A stretch of DNA of 64,000 nucleotides. Origin: Pseudoluteimonas sp047602125. Lineage in GTDB: Bacteria > Pseudomonadota > Gammaproteobacteria > Xanthomonadales > Xanthomonadaceae. The position numbers and the translations under genes are program-made. The stretch is taken from the NCBI GenBank assembly GCA_047602125.1, contig JASGIB010000001.1:1240001-1304000 (forward strand), in the 5' to 3' direction. Below are positions 26,862 through 35,244 of the stretch, piece after piece (the stretch's first letter is position 1; every line of letters begins with the position of its first letter). The notes under the pieces were generated by a model. That model had not been told where the DNA came from. It saw only the letters and a list, made by a program, of their open reading frames with translations, and did not search any database.

Positions 26862-28580
26862 TCACCGCGTGCCGCGGGACGCGGCCATTGCTTCGGCGAG
26901 CCTCGCGCGCAGATCCGCGCGCGTCACGGCGGCATCGAGCACCCACACGCGCACGCCGTGCGCCGGCACCTCGCTGGCGAGGCTGCCGTTGGCGGCGACA
27001 TCCGCGGTTTCGCCCGCGACTGCCTCGCGCCAACGCCCGGGTTCGAGCAGGTCGCGGATCTCGAAGCGCGTCGGCGCATCGCCCTTGTTCAGCAGCACCA
27101 GCGCGACCTGGTTTTCCCCGTCGTGCTGCAGCACGCGATAGAACGCGGCGCGATCGCCGCGCAATTCGAGGTCGAGCTGCAGGCCGCGCTGCAATGCCGG
27201 GGTTCGCGCACGAATGTTCGCGATGCGCTTGAGCGACCGGTAGATCGGGCTGCTCGGCGCCGCATCGATGCGCGCCTGGCCGAAGTAGTTGCGGTTGCCC
27301 ATGTGCTCGGCGCGGCCGCGTTCGAAACCGACCTCCGACCCGTAGTAGATGGCGGGAATGCCGCGCGCGGTGAACAGCCAGTTGTTGGCGTCGATGAAGC
27401 CGTTGTCGTCGGCGTCGAGCCGCGCCATGTCGTGGTTGTCGTAGAAGGTGACGAGGTCGTAGGGATTCGCGTACGGGCCGTCGGCGAGGTGCAGCGGTTC
27501 GGCCAGCCGCTCGTAGCCGTCGTGCTTCGAACCGAACACGTCGGCAAGCCCGGCCTTGAGCGGGAAATCCAGCACGCTGACCGCGCCGCCCGCCGGCCAG
27601 GTGTGGTGCGCGATCTTGTTCGCGTCGAAATCGAAATCCTCGCCGAACATGAAGAAGCCCGGGTGTTGCGCGCGGATGCGGTCGACGAACTTCTTCCAGA
27701 ACGCATCCGGCATCCAGCCGATGGTGTCGACACGGAACGCGTCCGCACCCTGCCCGATCCACTGCAGGTAGGCACCGGCGAGGTAGTCGAGCACCGCCGG
27801 GTTGTCCTCGTCGAGGTCAGACAGCTGCACGAGGTTGCCCGTCTTGTTGTAGAACGCGTGCAGCGGGTTGTGTTCGGGATCGAGTTTGGCCGGCGGCAGG
27901 TTCTGGTGGTCGGCGAGCAGTTTCCAGTGCGCGTCGTAGATCTTGCCGAACTTCGGCTGATCCTTCGGCATGCTGAAGGCCGGCGAGCCGTGGTTGCAGA
28001 CGATGTCGAGCACCACCTTCAGGCCCCTGGCGTGCAGCGCATCGGTGAAGCCGCGGAAGTCCAGCCCGGGGCTCGGCCAGTGCTCGTCGAGCACGTAGAA
28101 GTTGTCGCCCCAATAGCCGTGGAAGCCGGTCTTGCCTCGGTCGGTGAACTTGCTGCCCCACGACACCGGGTCGCCGCCGGTGAACGCCTCGTCCGGGTTG
28201 TCGACGATCGGCGTCACCCACACCGCGGTGAAGCCCATGCCGCGGATGTAGTCCGCGTTTTCGACGATCCCTTTGAAGTCGCCGCCGAGGTAACCGATGT
28301 TCGCGCTGTCGCCGGGCGGCGCGCTCGGCACCGGCCGGTCGAAGGTGGAGAACGCCGCGCCCTTCGCCTTGCCCTGGTCGCGATGGTCGTTCGACGGATC
28401 GCCGTTGACGAAACGGTCGGTCATCACGAAGTAGATCGCGTTCGACGCGAACGGCTCGAGCGTGCCGTAGGCCTCGACCGCGGGTGCGGCGGCCAGCGCG
28501 GTCGCGCGCGGCGACGGATGCGCGCAAGCGGACAGCGCGAGCGAGACGGCGACAGCGAGCGTGGCGGCGTGGAGGCGCAT
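26862..28580 (-). CDS. GH13 alpha-amylase, lipoprotein
   Basis: Cuts alpha-1,4-glucans outside the cytoplasm. The 572-residue protein has a lipoprotein signal peptide with lipobox LSAC (Cys at about 19). The GH13 (beta/alpha)8 domain follows: IYFVMTDRFVNGDPSND, VVLDIVCNH (region I), FRVDTIGWM with the nucleophile Asp (II), FMFGEDFD with the acid Glu (III), and FYDNHDM with the third Asp (IV). The pattern is like SusG, cyclomaltodextrinase and CGTase-type enzymes, without extra starch-binding domains. It lies 12 bases after the MFS gene and is probably in the same operon. Confidence 0.92.
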   Translation of the reverse strand: MRLHAATLAVAVSLALSACAHPSPRATALAAAPAVEAYGTLEPFASNAIYFVMTDRFVNGDPSNDHRDQGKAKGAAFSTFDRPVPSAPPGDSANIGYLGGDFKGIVENADYIRGMGFTAVWVTPIVDNPDEAFTGGDPVSWGSKFTDRGKTGFHGYWGDNFYVLDEHWPSPGLDFRGFTDALHARGLKVVLDIVCNHGSPAFSMPKDQPKFGKIYDAHWKLLADHQNLPPAKLDPEHNPLHAFYNKTGNLVQLSDLDEDNPAVLDYLAGAYLQWIGQGADAFRVDTIGWMPDAFWKKFVDRIRAQHPGFFMFGEDFDFDANKIAHHTWPAGGAVSVLDFPLKAGLADVFGSKHDGYERLAEPLHLADGPYANPYDLVTFYDNHDMARLDADDNGFIDANNWLFTARGIPAIYYGSEVGFERGRAEHMGNRNYFGQARIDAAPSSPIYRSLKRIANIRARTPALQRGLQLDLELRGDRAAFYRVLQHDGENQVALVLLNKGDAPTRFEIRDLLEPGRWREAVAGETADVAANGSLASEVPAHGVRVWVLDAAVTRADLRARLAEAMAASRGTR

Positions 28581-28592
28581 GTCGTTCCCCGG

Positions 28593-30080
28593 TCAGGCCG
28601 CGCGGCGCGGTTCGGGCACGCGCAACGCGAACAGGCCGGCGAGCACGAGGCTGGCGCCGCCGACCAGCAACGCATCGATCGGCTGGTTGTGGAACAAGGC
28701 CTTCACCAGCAGCCCGAGCACGCTGACCGCGACCAGCTGCGGGATCACGATGAAGAAATTGAAGATGCCCATGTACACGCCCATCTTTTCCGCCGGCACG
28801 CTGTCGCTGAGCAACGCGTACGGCAACGACAGGATCGAAGCCCAGGCGAAGCCGACCCCGACCATCGACAGCAGCAGCCAGTGCGGGTCGCGGATCCATG
28901 CGATCGACAGCAGACCGAGCCCGCCGAACACGACGTTGGCCAGGTGGGCGATGCGCAGGCCGAGCATCCGCACCATGTGCGGGATCAGCACCGCCGCGAG
29001 CGCGGCGAACCCGTTGTACGCGGCGAACAGCACGCCGACCCAGTTCGCGCCCTCGTTGTAGGCGGCCGAAGTGGTGTCGGTGGTGCCGTAATGCACCGAG
29101 GTCACCGCCGGCGTGGTGTAGATCCACATCGCGAACAGCGCGAACCACGAGAAGAACTGCACCAGCGCCAAGCGCCGCATCGCCACCGGCATGCCGTGGA
29201 GGTCGCGCATGATGTTGGCGAGCATGCCGTCGCCGCGCGTATGGCCGCTGGCCAGCAGCAGCGCGCCGTAGGCGGCGATGCCGCCCGCGAGCACGTACAG
29301 CTGCTTGTCGAGGCCGAAGCGCGCGACCGCGAACCAGCCGGCGATGCCGGCGACGAGCGCGACGATCGCATGCAACGACCATTGCCGCGGGCTGCCGCCG
29401 CCGTCGCGCGGCGCCAGCGCGTGCTCGGGCTCGGCGTCGTCGAATGCGGCGAGTTCGGCCGGCGAATATTCGCGCGTCCTGAACACCGTCCACGCGATCG
29501 CGCCGAGCAGGACCACGCCGCCGGCGTAGAACGCGTAGCGCACGGTGTCGGGGATGTGGCCTTCCGGCGCGGTGTTCGCCACGCCCGCCTTCTCCAGCAT
29601 CCACGGCAACAGGCTGGCGACGACCGAACCGACGCCGATGAAGAAGCTCTGCATCGCGTAGCCGGCGGGGCGCTGCGCGGGCGCAAGCTGGTCGCCGACG
29701 AAGGCGCGGAACGGTTCCATCAACACGTTGATGGACGCATCGAGGATCCACAGCATGCCGGCCGCGATCCACAGCGCCGGCACGTTCGGGAACGCGAACA
29801 GCGCGAGCGAGGCGAGCACCGCGCCGGCGAGGAAATACGGGCGGCGGCGGCCGAGCCCGGTCCAGGTGCGGTCGGAGAGATAGCCGATCACCGGCTGCAC
29901 CAGCAGGCCGGTCAACGGCGCGGCGATCCACAGCATCGGGATCTCGTCCACGTTCGCGCCGAGCGTCTGGAAGATGCGGCTGACGTTGGCGTTCTGCAGC
30001 GCGAAGCCGAACTGGATGCCGAGGAAGCCGAAGCACATGTTCCAGATCTGCCAGAACGATAGGCGCGGCTTCGGATTCAT
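28593..30080 (-). CDS. MFS sugar transporter (maltose/maltodextrin, SLC45/GPH-like)
   Basis: The 495-residue inner-membrane protein has about 12 helices. The N-terminus MNPKPRLSFWQIWNMCFGFL and the FGFALQNANVSRIFQTLGA stretch are those of the xanthomonad and Caulobacter maltose carriers. GYLSDRTWTGLGRRRPYFLAG is the MFS loop 2-3 signature in the GPH/SUT style. The start at 30080 agrees with relatives. It probably moves maltose or short maltodextrins from periplasm to cytoplasm. It is divergent from the alpha-glucosidase gene with a LacI-type operator in between. Confidence 0.88.
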   Translation of the reverse strand: MNPKPRLSFWQIWNMCFGFLGIQFGFALQNANVSRIFQTLGANVDEIPMLWIAAPLTGLLVQPVIGYLSDRTWTGLGRRRPYFLAGAVLASLALFAFPNVPALWIAAGMLWILDASINVLMEPFRAFVGDQLAPAQRPAGYAMQSFFIGVGSVVASLLPWMLEKAGVANTAPEGHIPDTVRYAFYAGGVVLLGAIAWTVFRTREYSPAELAAFDDAEPEHALAPRDGGGSPRQWSLHAIVALVAGIAGWFAVARFGLDKQLYVLAGGIAAYGALLLASGHTRGDGMLANIMRDLHGMPVAMRRLALVQFFSWFALFAMWIYTTPAVTSVHYGTTDTTSAAYNEGANWVGVLFAAYNGFAALAAVLIPHMVRMLGLRIAHLANVVFGGLGLLSIAWIRDPHWLLLSMVGVGFAWASILSLPYALLSDSVPAEKMGVYMGIFNFFIVIPQLVAVSVLGLLVKALFHNQPIDALLVGGASLVLAGLFALRVPEPRRAA

Positions 30081-30210
30081 GCGATGCGATCTGCAGGCGA
30101 ACGGTGACCGCCATGATGCCTGCTGCGCGCCATGCGCACGGTTGCAGTGCAGCATGCGTTCCCGCGCGAAAATCGAGTGCCTCGTTCGCCGCGTCGATGC
30201 GGCGCGAGGC

Positions 30211-30227
30211 TGCATACGTATTCATGC
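30211..30227. promoter_or_regulatory. LacI-type operator between the MFS and alpha-glucosidase genes
   Basis: TGCATACGTATTCATGC contains the 14-bp near-palindrome TGCATACG/CGTATTCA with a central CG, as in LacI-family sites. It lies 131 bases before the MFS start and 81 bases before the alpha-glucosidase start. The same 17 bases occur in inverse complement upstream of the TonB-dependent receptor. Confidence 0.75.
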
Positions 30228-30307
30228 CGCCGCGATCGCGAACGACGGATGCCACCGACCCGCCGTGCATGGAATAGTGGCCGCTCGCATTCGCACGCGG
30301 GGAAGCG

Positions 30308-31963
30308 GTGGCCAACGCAATCACAGGCAAGGAGGCGGCCGCGACCGACCCGTGGTGGCGCGGCGCGGTGATCTACCAGGTCTATCCGCGCAGCTTCCTC
30401 GACAGCGACGGCGATGGCGTCGGCGACCTGCCGGGCATCGCCGCGAAGCTCGATTACATCGCCGCACTCGGCGTCGACGCGATCTGGATCTCGCCGTTCT
30501 TCAAGTCGCCGATGGCCGACTTCGGCTACGACATCGCCGACTATCGCCAAGTCGACCCGCTGTTCGGCACGCTCGACGACTTCGACCGGCTGCTCTCGAA
30601 GGCGCACGCGCTCGGGCTCAAGGTGATGATCGACCAGGTGCTCAGCCACACCTCGGTCGAGCACGCATGGTTCCGCGAGAGCCGCGAAAGCCGCGACAAC
30701 CCGAAGGCCGGCTGGTACGTGTGGGCGGACGCGAAGCCCGACGGCACGCCGCCGAACAACTGGCTTTCGATCTTCGGTGGCGCGGCCTGGCAGTGGGAGC
30801 CGCGCCGCGGCCAGTACTTCCTGCACAACTTCCTCGCCTCGCAGCCGGACCTCGATTTCCACAACCCGGCGGTGCGCGCGGCGCAGCTGCAGAACGTCGC
30901 GTTCTGGCTCGACCGCGGCGTCGACGGCCTGCGCCTGGACGCGATCAACTTCTGCTTTCACGACCGCGCACTGCGCGACAACCCGCCCAAACCGCCGGAA
31001 TTGCGCACCGGGCGCGGCTTCAGCGCGGACAATCCGTACGCGTTCCAGTACCACCTGCACAACAACACGCAGCCGGAGAACCTCGGCTTCCTCGCCGAAC
31101 TGCGCGCGCTCATGGACCGCCACGGCGACGTCGCCGCGCTCGGCGAAATCTCCTCCGAGGATTCGCTGGCGACGATGGCCGAATACGTCGGCGACGGCCG
31201 CCTGCACATGGGCTACAGCTTCGAACTGCTCACCGACGACCGCAGCGCAGCCCACGTGCGCGCCACGGTGGAGACGCTGGAAGCGAAGATGCCGGATGGC
31301 TGGCCGTGCTGGGCGCTGTCCAACCACGACGTGCGCCGCGCGGTGACGCGCTGGGGCGGCGACGAGCCGCATCCGGCGCTGGCGCGGCAACTGCTGGCGC
31401 TGGTGTGCTCGCTGCGCGGTTCGGTATGCCTCTACCAGGGCGAAGAACTCGGCCTGGCGGAAGCCGACGTCGCCTTCGAACAACTGCGCGATCCCTACGG
31501 CATCGCGTTCTGGCCGAACTTCAAGGGCCGCGACGGCTGCCGCACGCCGCTGCCCTGGAACGAGCAGGCCAATGCGGGCTTCAGCACCGGCACGCCATGG
31601 CTGCCGGTGGCCGAAGCGCACCGCGCACAGGCGGTGACGGCGCAGGAATCCGATCCGCGTTCCAACCTGCACGCGGCGCGCGGCTTCCTGCGCTGGCGCA
31701 AGTCGCAGCCGGCGCTGGTGCACGGCGCCATCCGTTTCCTCGACGCGCCCGAACCGGTGCTCGCCTTCGTCCGCGAACACGACGGCCAGCGCCTGTTGCT
31801 CGCGTTCAACCTGTCCGACGCGCCGGTGGCGTGGAACGCGCCGGACGGCATCGCGACTGCATCCGCGATTCCCGGACTCGAACAGCCTGGATTGGAGCCG
31901 CCGACGCGCGATGGCGCCCATTGGCGCCTGCCCGCGCACGGCGTGCTGGTCGCCGCCGCGTGA
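30308..31963 (+). CDS. aglA: GH13 alpha-glucosidase (family 23-like)
   Basis: Splits glucose from the ends of maltodextrins in the cytoplasm. No signal peptide is present. The 551-residue protein starts at a GTG with GGGGAAG just upstream. GH13 features are WWRGAVIYQVYPRSFLDSDG, VMIDQVLSH (region I), LRLDAINF with the nucleophile Asp (II), ALGEISSED with Glu (III) and ALSNHDVRR with Asp (IV). The pattern is that of the Xanthomonas alpha-glucosyl-transferring enzyme group. The stop is followed 109 bases later by the GH97 gene on the same strand. Confidence 0.93.
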   Translation: MANAITGKEAAATDPWWRGAVIYQVYPRSFLDSDGDGVGDLPGIAAKLDYIAALGVDAIWISPFFKSPMADFGYDIADYRQVDPLFGTLDDFDRLLSKAHALGLKVMIDQVLSHTSVEHAWFRESRESRDNPKAGWYVWADAKPDGTPPNNWLSIFGGAAWQWEPRRGQYFLHNFLASQPDLDFHNPAVRAAQLQNVAFWLDRGVDGLRLDAINFCFHDRALRDNPPKPPELRTGRGFSADNPYAFQYHLHNNTQPENLGFLAELRALMDRHGDVAALGEISSEDSLATMAEYVGDGRLHMGYSFELLTDDRSAAHVRATVETLEAKMPDGWPCWALSNHDVRRAVTRWGGDEPHPALARQLLALVCSLRGSVCLYQGEELGLAEADVAFEQLRDPYGIAFWPNFKGRDGCRTPLPWNEQANAGFSTGTPWLPVAEAHRAQAVTAQESDPRSNLHAARGFLRWRKSQPALVHGAIRFLDAPEPVLAFVREHDGQRLLLAFNLSDAPVAWNAPDGIATASAIPGLEQPGLEPPTRDGAHWRLPAHGVLVAAA

Positions 31964-32072
31964 GGCGATGCGGCCAGGCATCGGCGCCGCGCGCTACGAT
32001 CCACGCGAACGACCGACCGTCCACTTCCCGCGCGCACCGCCGTGGTCCGCGCGATCCGCAGGAGTTGAAGGA

Positions 32073-34118
32073 ATGCGCATCCGCCTCGCCATCCTCGTGT
32101 TCGCCGCCCTCGCCCTGGCGCGCGCGCCCGCCGCGCTCGCCGACGACGCCATCGCCAGCGTCGCCTCGCCAGGCGGCGCGCTGCGGGTCGAATTGCGCCT
32201 GTCGCCGGACGGCATGGCCAGCTACCGCGTGCAGCGCGACGGCAAGCCGGTGATCGCCGATTCCGCGCTGGGCCTGCGCCTGCGCAACGGCGCGCAGCTG
32301 TTCCGCGGCTTCGCGCTGCAGGGCCGGGACACCTCGAGCCACGACGACACCTGGCAACAGCCCTGGGGCGAAAGCCGGCTGGTGCGCGACCATTACAACG
32401 AACTGCGCGCGCGCTTCGTCGAAGGCGCGCGCGACAAGCGCGAGATGGACGTGGTGTTCCGCGTGTTCGACGACGGCGTCGGCTTCCGCTACGAGTTCCC
32501 GAAGCAGCCGAATCTGGGCGAAATCGACATCGTCGGCGAGTTCACCGAGTTCAACTTCGCGCAGGCGGGCACCGCGTGGTGGATCCCGGCCGGCGAGTTC
32601 AACCGCTACGAGCAGCTCTACCACCGGACCGCGATCGAACAGGTCGGCGTCGCGCACACGCCGATGACGGTGAAGCTGGCCGATGGCACCCACGTGTCGA
32701 TCCACGAGGCCGCGCTCGTGGATTACTCGGCGATGTGGCTGCAGCACACCTGGGACAACGGCTTCCGCGCGCAGCTGGCGCCGAACGCCGGTGGCGCGGT
32801 GGTGGCGAAGGCGCCGTTCCACACGCCGTGGCGCACGCTGCAGATCTCGGACCACGCCGGCGGCTTGTACGAATCGAACCTCGTCCTCAACCTCAACGAG
32901 CCGAACAAGCTCGGCGACGTGAGCTGGTTCGTGCCGTCGAAGTACGTCGGCGTGTGGTGGGGCATGCACCTGGGTGTCGAGACCTGGGGCACCGGACCGC
33001 AGCACGGCGCGACCACCGCGAACGTGATGCGCTACATCGACTTCGCCGCGGCGAACGGTTTCCGCGGCGTGCTGGTGGAAGGCTGGAACCCCGGCTGGGA
33101 CGGCGACTGGTTCGCCAACGGCTGGGGCTTCGACTTCACCAAACCCACCGCCGACTACGACATCGACAAGGTCGCCGCGTACGCGAACAGCAAGGGCGTG
33201 CACCTGATCGGCCACCACGAGACCGCGTGCGCGGTCAGCCACTACGAATCGCAGATGGACCGTGCGTTCAAGTTCGCCCGCGAGATGGGCGAGGAAGTGG
33301 TCAAGACCGGCTACGTCTGCGATGCCGGCCAGATCGAACGCCAGGACACGCCGGGCGGCTCGGTGATCCGCGAATGGCACGACGGCCAGTGGAACGTCGA
33401 GCAGCACCTGCGCACGCTGGAAGCGGCGGCGAAGGAACACATCGCGATCGATTCGCACGAACCGGTGAAGGACACCGGCCTGCGCCGCACCTATCCGAAC
33501 TGGGTCTCGCGCGAGGGCGCGCGCGGCATGGAATACAACGCCTGGGGCAGCCCGCCGAACCCGCCCGAACACGAGGCCAACCTGGTGTTCACGCGCATGC
33601 TGTCCGGGCCGATGGACTTCACCCCCGGCGTGCTCAGCCTCACCGGCAAGGGCGGCATGGAAATCCAGAGCACGCTGGCCAAGCAGCTGGCGCTGTACGT
33701 GGTGATCTACAGCCCGATCCAGATGGCGGCCGATTTGCCCGAAAACTACGAAAAGCACCTCGACGCGTTCCAGTTCATCAAGGACGTGCCCACCGACTGG
33801 GACCGCACCCTGGTGCCCAACGGCGCGGTCGGCGACTACGTCACCATCGTGCGCAAGGACCGCAACGGCCCCGACTGGTACCTGGGCAGCGTCACCGACG
33901 AGAACGCGCGTTCGCTCACGGTGAAGCTCGATTTCCTCGATCCCGGGCGCAAGTACGAAGCGCAGATCTACCGCGACGGCGACGGCGCCGACTGGCACGG
34001 CGACGCGCGCTTCCGCTTCGCGCGCGAAACCCGCACCGTCACCGCCGCCGACACGCTGGCGCTGAAGCTCGCACCCGGCGGCGGCGAGGCGATCCGCTTC
34101 AGGGCGTTGCCGGACTGA
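32073..34118 (+). CDS. Exported GH97 alpha-glucosidase (SusB-like)
   Basis: Acts on alpha-glucosidic bonds of malto-oligosaccharides in the periplasm. The 681-residue protein has a signal peptide (about 1-24, ending AALA). An N-terminal beta-sandwich (about 30-275) leads to a catalytic barrel with FRGVLVEGWNPGWDGDW, LIGHHETAC, IDSHEPVKDTGLRRTYPNW and SREGARGMEYNAW. The Glu residues in the last segments match the inverting (glucosidase) type of GH97. The start at 32073 follows AGGAG and gives the signal peptide. The next gene starts inside its stop. Confidence 0.93.
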   Translation: MRIRLAILVFAALALARAPAALADDAIASVASPGGALRVELRLSPDGMASYRVQRDGKPVIADSALGLRLRNGAQLFRGFALQGRDTSSHDDTWQQPWGESRLVRDHYNELRARFVEGARDKREMDVVFRVFDDGVGFRYEFPKQPNLGEIDIVGEFTEFNFAQAGTAWWIPAGEFNRYEQLYHRTAIEQVGVAHTPMTVKLADGTHVSIHEAALVDYSAMWLQHTWDNGFRAQLAPNAGGAVVAKAPFHTPWRTLQISDHAGGLYESNLVLNLNEPNKLGDVSWFVPSKYVGVWWGMHLGVETWGTGPQHGATTANVMRYIDFAAANGFRGVLVEGWNPGWDGDWFANGWGFDFTKPTADYDIDKVAAYANSKGVHLIGHHETACAVSHYESQMDRAFKFAREMGEEVVKTGYVCDAGQIERQDTPGGSVIREWHDGQWNVEQHLRTLEAAAKEHIAIDSHEPVKDTGLRRTYPNWVSREGARGMEYNAWGSPPNPPEHEANLVFTRMLSGPMDFTPGVLSLTGKGGMEIQSTLAKQLALYVVIYSPIQMAADLPENYEKHLDAFQFIKDVPTDWDRTLVPNGAVGDYVTIVRKDRNGPDWYLGSVTDENARSLTVKLDFLDPGRKYEAQIYRDGDGADWHGDARFRFARETRTVTAADTLALKLAPGGGEAIRFRALPD

Positions 34119-35059
34119 ACGCATTCCGATTCCTGCCGGCATTGCTGCTGTCGCTGGCGCCGTTGCTGGCGGGCGCGGCGGAACTGCGCGTGGACACGCT
34201 GCGGCTGGCCGCGCCGGGCGTCGACGACGCGCCATTGCGCGTGCGCGTGTATCGCTACGATGACGGGCGCCGACACGACGTGCTCTACGCCAACGACGGC
34301 CAGGACATGGAAGCGGTCGGGCTCGAAGCCACGCTGCGCGCGCTCGATGCCGAAGGCGTCGAACTTCCGATCGTGGTCGCCATCGACATGCCACGCGACC
34401 GCATGGGCGCCTACGGCCTGTCCGATCGCGCGCATGCACGCAACGTGGCCGCGGGCACGAAGTACGGATCCGTGGGAACACGGGCGCAGGCCTATTCGGA
34501 ATGGTTCGCTCACACGCTCGTCCCGGCCATCGACGCGCGCTATCGCACCCGGCGTTCGCGGCGCGGGCGCGCGGTGCTCGGCTGGTCGCTGGGCGCGCTC
34601 AACGCCTTCAACCTCGGCTGGAACTACCCCGAACTGTTCGCCACCGTCGGCGCGTTCTCGCCCTCGTTCTGGCTCTCCTCCGAACGCGGCGACGCGGCGG
34701 CGGTGCAGCGCTCGCGCCTGGCGCTGGGCATGGTCGAGGCCGGCCCACGCCACCGCATGCGCTGGTGGATCGCCGCCGGCGATCACGAGGAAATCGACGA
34801 CCGCGACGGCGATGGCCTGATCGACACGGTCGACGACGCGCGCGACGTCGCGTTGGCGCTGCAGCGCGCGGGCGACCGCACGAACCTCGACTGGTCGCGT
34901 CGGCCCGACCGCGATTCCCGGGTCGCGTTCGCGGTGGTCGCCGGCGGCAGGCACGAGCAGGAGGCGTGGAAGCGCATGCTTCCGGAATTCCTGCGCTGGC
35001 GTTACGGCAACGCGCCGTTGCCGACGCCTTCGCCGCTGGCGGAAACGCCTTCGCCCTGA
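34115..35059 (+). CDS. Exported esterase, alpha/beta hydrolase (esterase D/Fes type)
   Basis: The 314-residue protein belongs to the putative esterase family with the nucleophile elbow GWSLGALNAFN, DMPRDRMGAYG, and a C-terminal His in GGRHEQEAWKRMLPEF. The reading frame begins with a signal peptide (AFRFLPALLLSLAPLLAGAAE) but has no ATG, GTG or TTG at its front. The best start is a CTG at 34115 that overlaps the GH97 stop (CTGA). A TTG at 34142 would leave a signal peptide too short. The role in maltodextrin use is unknown; removal of acyl groups from sugars is possible. Confidence 0.82.
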   Translation: MNAFRFLPALLLSLAPLLAGAAELRVDTLRLAAPGVDDAPLRVRVYRYDDGRRHDVLYANDGQDMEAVGLEATLRALDAEGVELPIVVAIDMPRDRMGAYGLSDRAHARNVAAGTKYGSVGTRAQAYSEWFAHTLVPAIDARYRTRRSRRGRAVLGWSLGALNAFNLGWNYPELFATVGAFSPSFWLSSERGDAAAVQRSRLALGMVEAGPRHRMRWWIAAGDHEEIDDRDGDGLIDTVDDARDVALALQRAGDRTNLDWSRRPDRDSRVAFAVVAGGRHEQEAWKRMLPEFLRWRYGNAPLPTPSPLAETPSP

Positions 35060-35121
35060 CCGCCGAAGCGGCCCGAATGCCGGCCGAATGCGCGGAAAAC
35101 ACCGCGCCGGATGCATGAATC

Positions 35122-35138
35122 GCATGAATACGTATGCA
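35122..35138. promoter_or_regulatory. LacI-type operator upstream of the TonB-dependent receptor
   Basis: GCATGAATACGTATGCA is the exact inverse complement of the 17 bases at 30211-30227. It lies 107 bases before the receptor ATG, in promoter position. It probably binds the LacI protein encoded at 25836-26861. Confidence 0.75.
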
Positions 35139-35244
35139 GGGGCGACTTGTGCAGTGCGACACCTGCCTACCATTGCCGCGTGACGACAACGCACGCCCGC
35201 TCGCGGCTTGCGCCCGAAGAAATGCAACTCATGGGGAGTGAGGA

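Noticed and set aside
26958..30062. Open frame of more than 1000 codons on the plus strand through the amylase and MFS genes
   Set aside because: It is antisense to two clear gene families, is rich in Arg/Val/Glu/His without any domain, and results from the codon bias of G+C-rich DNA.
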